NCBI RefSeq assembly: GCF_001427385.1
Contig: NZ_LMGJ01000002.1
Span: 3,618 to 67,617 of the forward strand
Length of the DNA: 64,000 bases
Reading direction: 5' to 3'
Source: Mesorhizobium sp. Root157
GTDB taxonomy: Bacteria > Pseudomonadota > Alphaproteobacteria > Rhizobiales > Rhizobiaceae
Every line of letters begins with the position of its first letter. The first letter of the stretch is position 1. Positions 61,622-64,000 of this stretch are shown one piece after another. Position numbers and translations under genes: made by a program. The notes beneath the pieces are model-generated. The model worked only from the letters and a program-made list of their open reading frames with translations, ran no database searches and was not told where the DNA came from.

Positions 61622-61864
61622 CTAGCCTGGCAAGGTGCCCTGCGCATATCCCTCCAATGCTGAACGAATCTGCGCATTACTCCGTGTGCGGAGCAGGTAG
61701 TCCAGGATATCGAGGTCATTCAAGAGATCAACAGGGTTGCGGCCTCTGGCAGTAGTCAGTGCATTCTTCAGCCACGGGCTCATGTTGGGGCGAGACAGTA
61801 GCCAATCGATTTGTTCATTATTCGCTGTTAACGTCGGGCTTTCTATATTCATTCCTTCGGCCAT
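61622..61864 (-). CDS. Small protein of unknown function downstream of dabA
   Basis: 80 residues from the ATG at 61864, which has AAAGGA at good spacing; the frame opens earlier at 61960. I recognise no family. The sequence is mostly helical by look: NEQIDWLLSRPNMSPWLKNALTTARGR (key part IDWLLSRPNMSPWL) then NDLDILDYLLRTRSNAQIRS. It has no signal or membrane segment. It lies 92 bases after dabA on the same strand, so it may be part of that operon. Confidence 0.6.
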   Translation of the reverse strand: MAEGMNIESPTLTANNEQIDWLLSRPNMSPWLKNALTTARGRNPVDLLNDLDILDYLLRTRSNAQIRSALEGYAQGTLPG

Positions 61865-61956
61865 TTTACGTCCTTTTGAGGGTGGGTTGCCTTGAAACCT
61901 GATGAAAGCAGGAACCGCACGAGTCGTCGGTCCGCCAAACCTGTTCCGCCTGAACC

Positions 61957-64000
61957 TCAAATCGGCACTGGCTCCAATCGGGCTTGAGGTGACGTATCGT
62001 CGAAAGCGCCTATCCAGCTTGAACCGCCCGCATATCGCCAGGCCCAGCGTCCCATGTCATCGAGTGCGAAGAGGTGGAGCCAGCGATTGTCGAACAGCTT
62101 GCGGACGTCGGGATGGCGTTCCAGCACTGTGGCGATCGCCTCGCGCGGCGCTTCGACAGCGACCGACATCCGCAGCGGCTCATGGACAAATTTCTCACCG
62201 TCGTGGATGGACTGCCAGGGAACGCCGCCACGCAGCAGGCCGCCATTGCCCTCGACGACACCCATGCCGCCGGTGATGTTGTGCAGGAGCTTGTTGCCCG
62301 CCCCAAAGACCTGCGGCGCCACGGTCGAACCGTAATATTGCAGGCTGATCCAGCTCGCGACGATAATGGGCGCGGTTATGATCATTTCGAGAACGCCAAA
62401 GTCCTCGTCTTCGCGCCAGACGTAGTTGTGCAGGAAAACACGTCCGCCCAGATCCCGCCCCGCCGTGCGGCTGCGTGGCGCGGCGATGAACGCCTGACAG
62501 CCGGTCAACCCCCATTCCGGCCGTATCTGGGCCCAGTCCCTAGCCCGGCGCAAAAGGTCCGCCGCCGAAGGCCTTCCGGGCAGGCGGAGCGCGCGCTCGG
62601 CTCGCGTCAGCGCGCCGGCCGCCTTGAACCAGCGCCTTAGCTGCCCAATATCCTCGGCGTGAGCGACCGAGGGGCGGTCGGCTTTGTAGAGCGTGACGGT
62701 ATCGGTCGTGGTCTCGTGCAGCGCCGCCAGAAAAAGGGTGTCGTCCGGAACCAAAATACCGCGCTCGGCGAGCCCGGCGCGAACCACAGCGTCGTTGAGC
62801 AGGCCGGCGAGCAGCCGAGCGTTGACATCGCCGGAAAAGCCGCCGCAAGCACCGCAATGAAGCATGCTGGCGTGCGGATTATTGACGACGCTCGCACCAT
62901 GGCCGGCGATCACTACCAGCCGCGCGAAGTCATGGGTCAGCGACATGCTCCGCAGCACTTTCTCTGCCATGGCGATGCGGAACGCCACATCGGGCGCGGG
63001 GTCGAAACGGGGCGCCGGATCGTTCGGGTGCTTGACCTTGGCGAAGCCAAGCCCGTTGCGCAAAAGCTTGTTCACATAGACAGGCCCCATGGCTTCGACG
63101 AAGGCGAAGGAGGAAACGGCTGCCAGCCTGAAACGGCCCCAGGCGCGGGTTGCCCGTTCGCCAAGCCGAGCGGCTTGGTCCAGTTGCACCATGGCGGCGC
63201 TGCCGTCGCCCGAACGCGAGTTCGACCCCGGCGCCAGTTGCGGCGGCAGGCGATACTCCTCGACGTCGGAAGCGAAACGCCGATGGGAAACGCCAAGCCC
63301 GAAGAAGCCTGCAAATCCAAGCGTACGGATGCCTGGATCGAGGCTTTCCAGCGCGCGGCGAAACACTTCAGACCGCACGTCTATGCAAAAGGCCATCTGC
63401 AACTTGGCGCGGCCGTTGACGGGGATTGCTGTTTCCGCCGCGAGAACCGCCGCAAGCCGCCTCTGGGCGGCGTGCTCGGCCGCTTCCTGCAACACGGAAT
63501 CCAACACATCGTCGGCCGACGACGTAATCTCCTCGGCATAGGCTCCTCTCGACTCGAACCACTCGCCTTCGATCGAGGAGGCATATTGGCGAAAAATCGC
63601 TTTTTCCCAGACGAGACGGATTGCAAGGAGATCAATCAGGGTCCTGTCACTGCCGTCGCGAAGTTCCGCCTGCCACAGGAGATAGCGCCCGATTTGGGCC
63701 CAGCCGCCGAGACTCATCAGCAGCCGGTGGAAGTAAACCTCGAGGGTCCTGTCAGACAAACCCAGATATCCGACGCATTCGAGGATCGCCTGCTCCGCCG
63801 TTTCGGGCAGTCGCGCGGCGAACGCGGCAAAGCCCTTCAGGCCGGCAATTTCCGGCGTAAGATCGAACCGGGCATTGTCGCGCCAGGTGTCATAGGCGTC
63901 GCGCCCTTTGGGGGCCGCCCACAGCGCCTGGGCCGTATCGAAATAATCGGCGGCCCAATGGCTGATACGCTCGGTCAGAACGCCGGGCCAGTCGGTTCCC
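61957..64000 (-). CDS. dabA: DabA-type inorganic-carbon uptake subunit (DUF2309), 5' end outside the window
   Basis: The frame stays open to the right edge, so about 680 codons of a protein that is usually 800-1000 residues long are visible; the start is missing. [20 protein letters not shown] and [14 protein letters not shown] continue past the apparent TTG start at 63759, which is false. The zinc site of the beta-carbonic-anhydrase-like core is seen as Cys and Asp in [15 protein letters not shown], His in [15 protein letters not shown] and Cys in [12 protein letters not shown]. DabA works with the membrane protein DabB to trap bicarbonate; dabB should lie upstream, beyond 64000. Confidence 0.93.
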   Translation of the reverse strand, partial: GTDWPGVLTERISHWAADYFDTAQALWAAPKGRDAYDTWRDNARFDLTPEIAGLKGFAAFAARLPETAEQAILECVGYLGLSDRTLEVYFHRLLMSLGGWAQIGRYLLWQAELRDGSDRTLIDLLAIRLVWEKAIFRQYASSIEGEWFESRGAYAEEITSSADDVLDSVLQEAAEHAAQRRLAAVLAAETAIPVNGRAKLQMAFCIDVRSEVFRRALESLDPGIRTLGFAGFFGLGVSHRRFASDVEEYRLPPQLAPGSNSRSGDGSAAMVQLDQAARLGERATRAWGRFRLAAVSSFAFVEAMGPVYVNKLLRNGLGFAKVKHPNDPAPRFDPAPDVAFRIAMAEKVLRSMSLTHDFARLVVIAGHGASVVNNPHASMLHCGACGGFSGDVNARLLAGLLNDAVVRAGLAERGILVPDDTLFLAALHETTTDTVTLYKADRPSVAHAEDIGQLRRWFKAAGALTRAERALRLPGRPSAADLLRRARDWAQIRPEWGLTGCQAFIAAPRSRTAGRDLGGRVFLHNYVWREDEDFGVLEMIITAPIIVASWISLQYYGSTVAPQVFGAGNKLLHNITGGMGVVEGNGGLLRGGVPWQSIHDGEKFVHEPLRMSVAVEAPREAIATVLERHPDVRKLFDNRWLHLFALDDMGRWAWRYAGGSSWIGAFDDTSPQARLEPVPI

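Noticed and set aside
63757..63759. TTG at 63759 as start of dabA
   Set aside because: Family sequence continues in frame to the window edge, so the true start is beyond 64000.
1..64000. tRNA, rRNA or CRISPR features
   Set aside because: No cloverleaf-like T-loop/anticodon arrangement, ribosomal sequence or regularly spaced repeat array was seen on reading. A tRNA scan would be decisive, since a single tRNA could be missed by eye.

Overview
The window looks like accessory DNA of an alphaproteobacterium of the Rhizobiales, most likely Phyllobacteriaceae (Mesorhizobium-like). The reasons are the nosRZDFYLX order, the RIME-type palindromic repeats near 1.9, 12.45 and 24.1 kb, the many PotABCD-type ABC operons and the family resemblances of the proteins. 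This is recognition by eye, without a database search. Intact catabolic operons alternate with short stretches of decayed genes and insertion-sequence debris, as in an island or large replicon that has taken in several modules. I saw no tRNA, rRNA or CRISPR array.

Layout. 0-2.4 kb: IS21-like end repeats, a universal stress protein and a wrecked phage terminase gene. 2.4-16.4 kb: a complete creatinine-to-glycine module, with creatinase, creatininase, LysR regulator, four-gene ABC importer, GlxA/AraC-type regulator and heterotetrameric sarcosine oxidase soxBDAG. 16.4-17.6 kb: remnants of IS110 transposase, a GNAT toxin-like gene and IS21 istA. 17.6-21.2 kb: a three-subunit membrane flavoprotein dehydrogenase with tri-haem cytochrome c. 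21.2-27.2 kb: a probable quinone/electrophile detoxification block (two DoxX proteins, HxlR and LysR regulators, carboxylesterase, glutathionyl-hydroquinone reductase, NmrA-type quinone reductase, F420-reductase-like protein). 27.3-29.4 kb: a hydrolase remnant, a RES/Xre toxin-antitoxin pair and an IS5 remnant.

29.5-41.6 kb: a hexuronate island with an ABC importer, uxuB, uxaC, GntR regulator, uxuA, uxaA and kdgK. Three promoter regions share a T(A/G)ATATATTA box that I propose as the GntR operator. 41.7-50.4 kb is a decay zone: truncated MHS transporter, intact higBA, frameshifted Tn3 transposase, intact NDP-forming acyl-CoA synthetase, and broken histidine kinase, LysR, MttB-type methyltransferase and pseudoazurin genes. 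50.6-60.5 kb: a ferritin-like gene divergent from the complete clade I nitrous-oxide reductase operon nosRZDFYLX, with an FNR-like site between them. 60.7-61.4 kb: fused remnants of ferredoxin-NADP reductase and a LysR gene. 61.6-64.0 kb: a small unknown gene and dabA, which runs off the right edge.

How the genes work together. Creatininase, creatinase and sarcosine oxidase would take creatinine through creatine and sarcosine to glycine, releasing urea, H2O2 and methylene-tetrahydrofolate. The hexuronate enzymes converge on 2-keto-3-deoxygluconate, which KdgK phosphorylates. The nos operon reduces N2O to N2, but the neighbouring pseudoazurin gene, a possible electron donor, carries an amber codon and an apparent frameshift.
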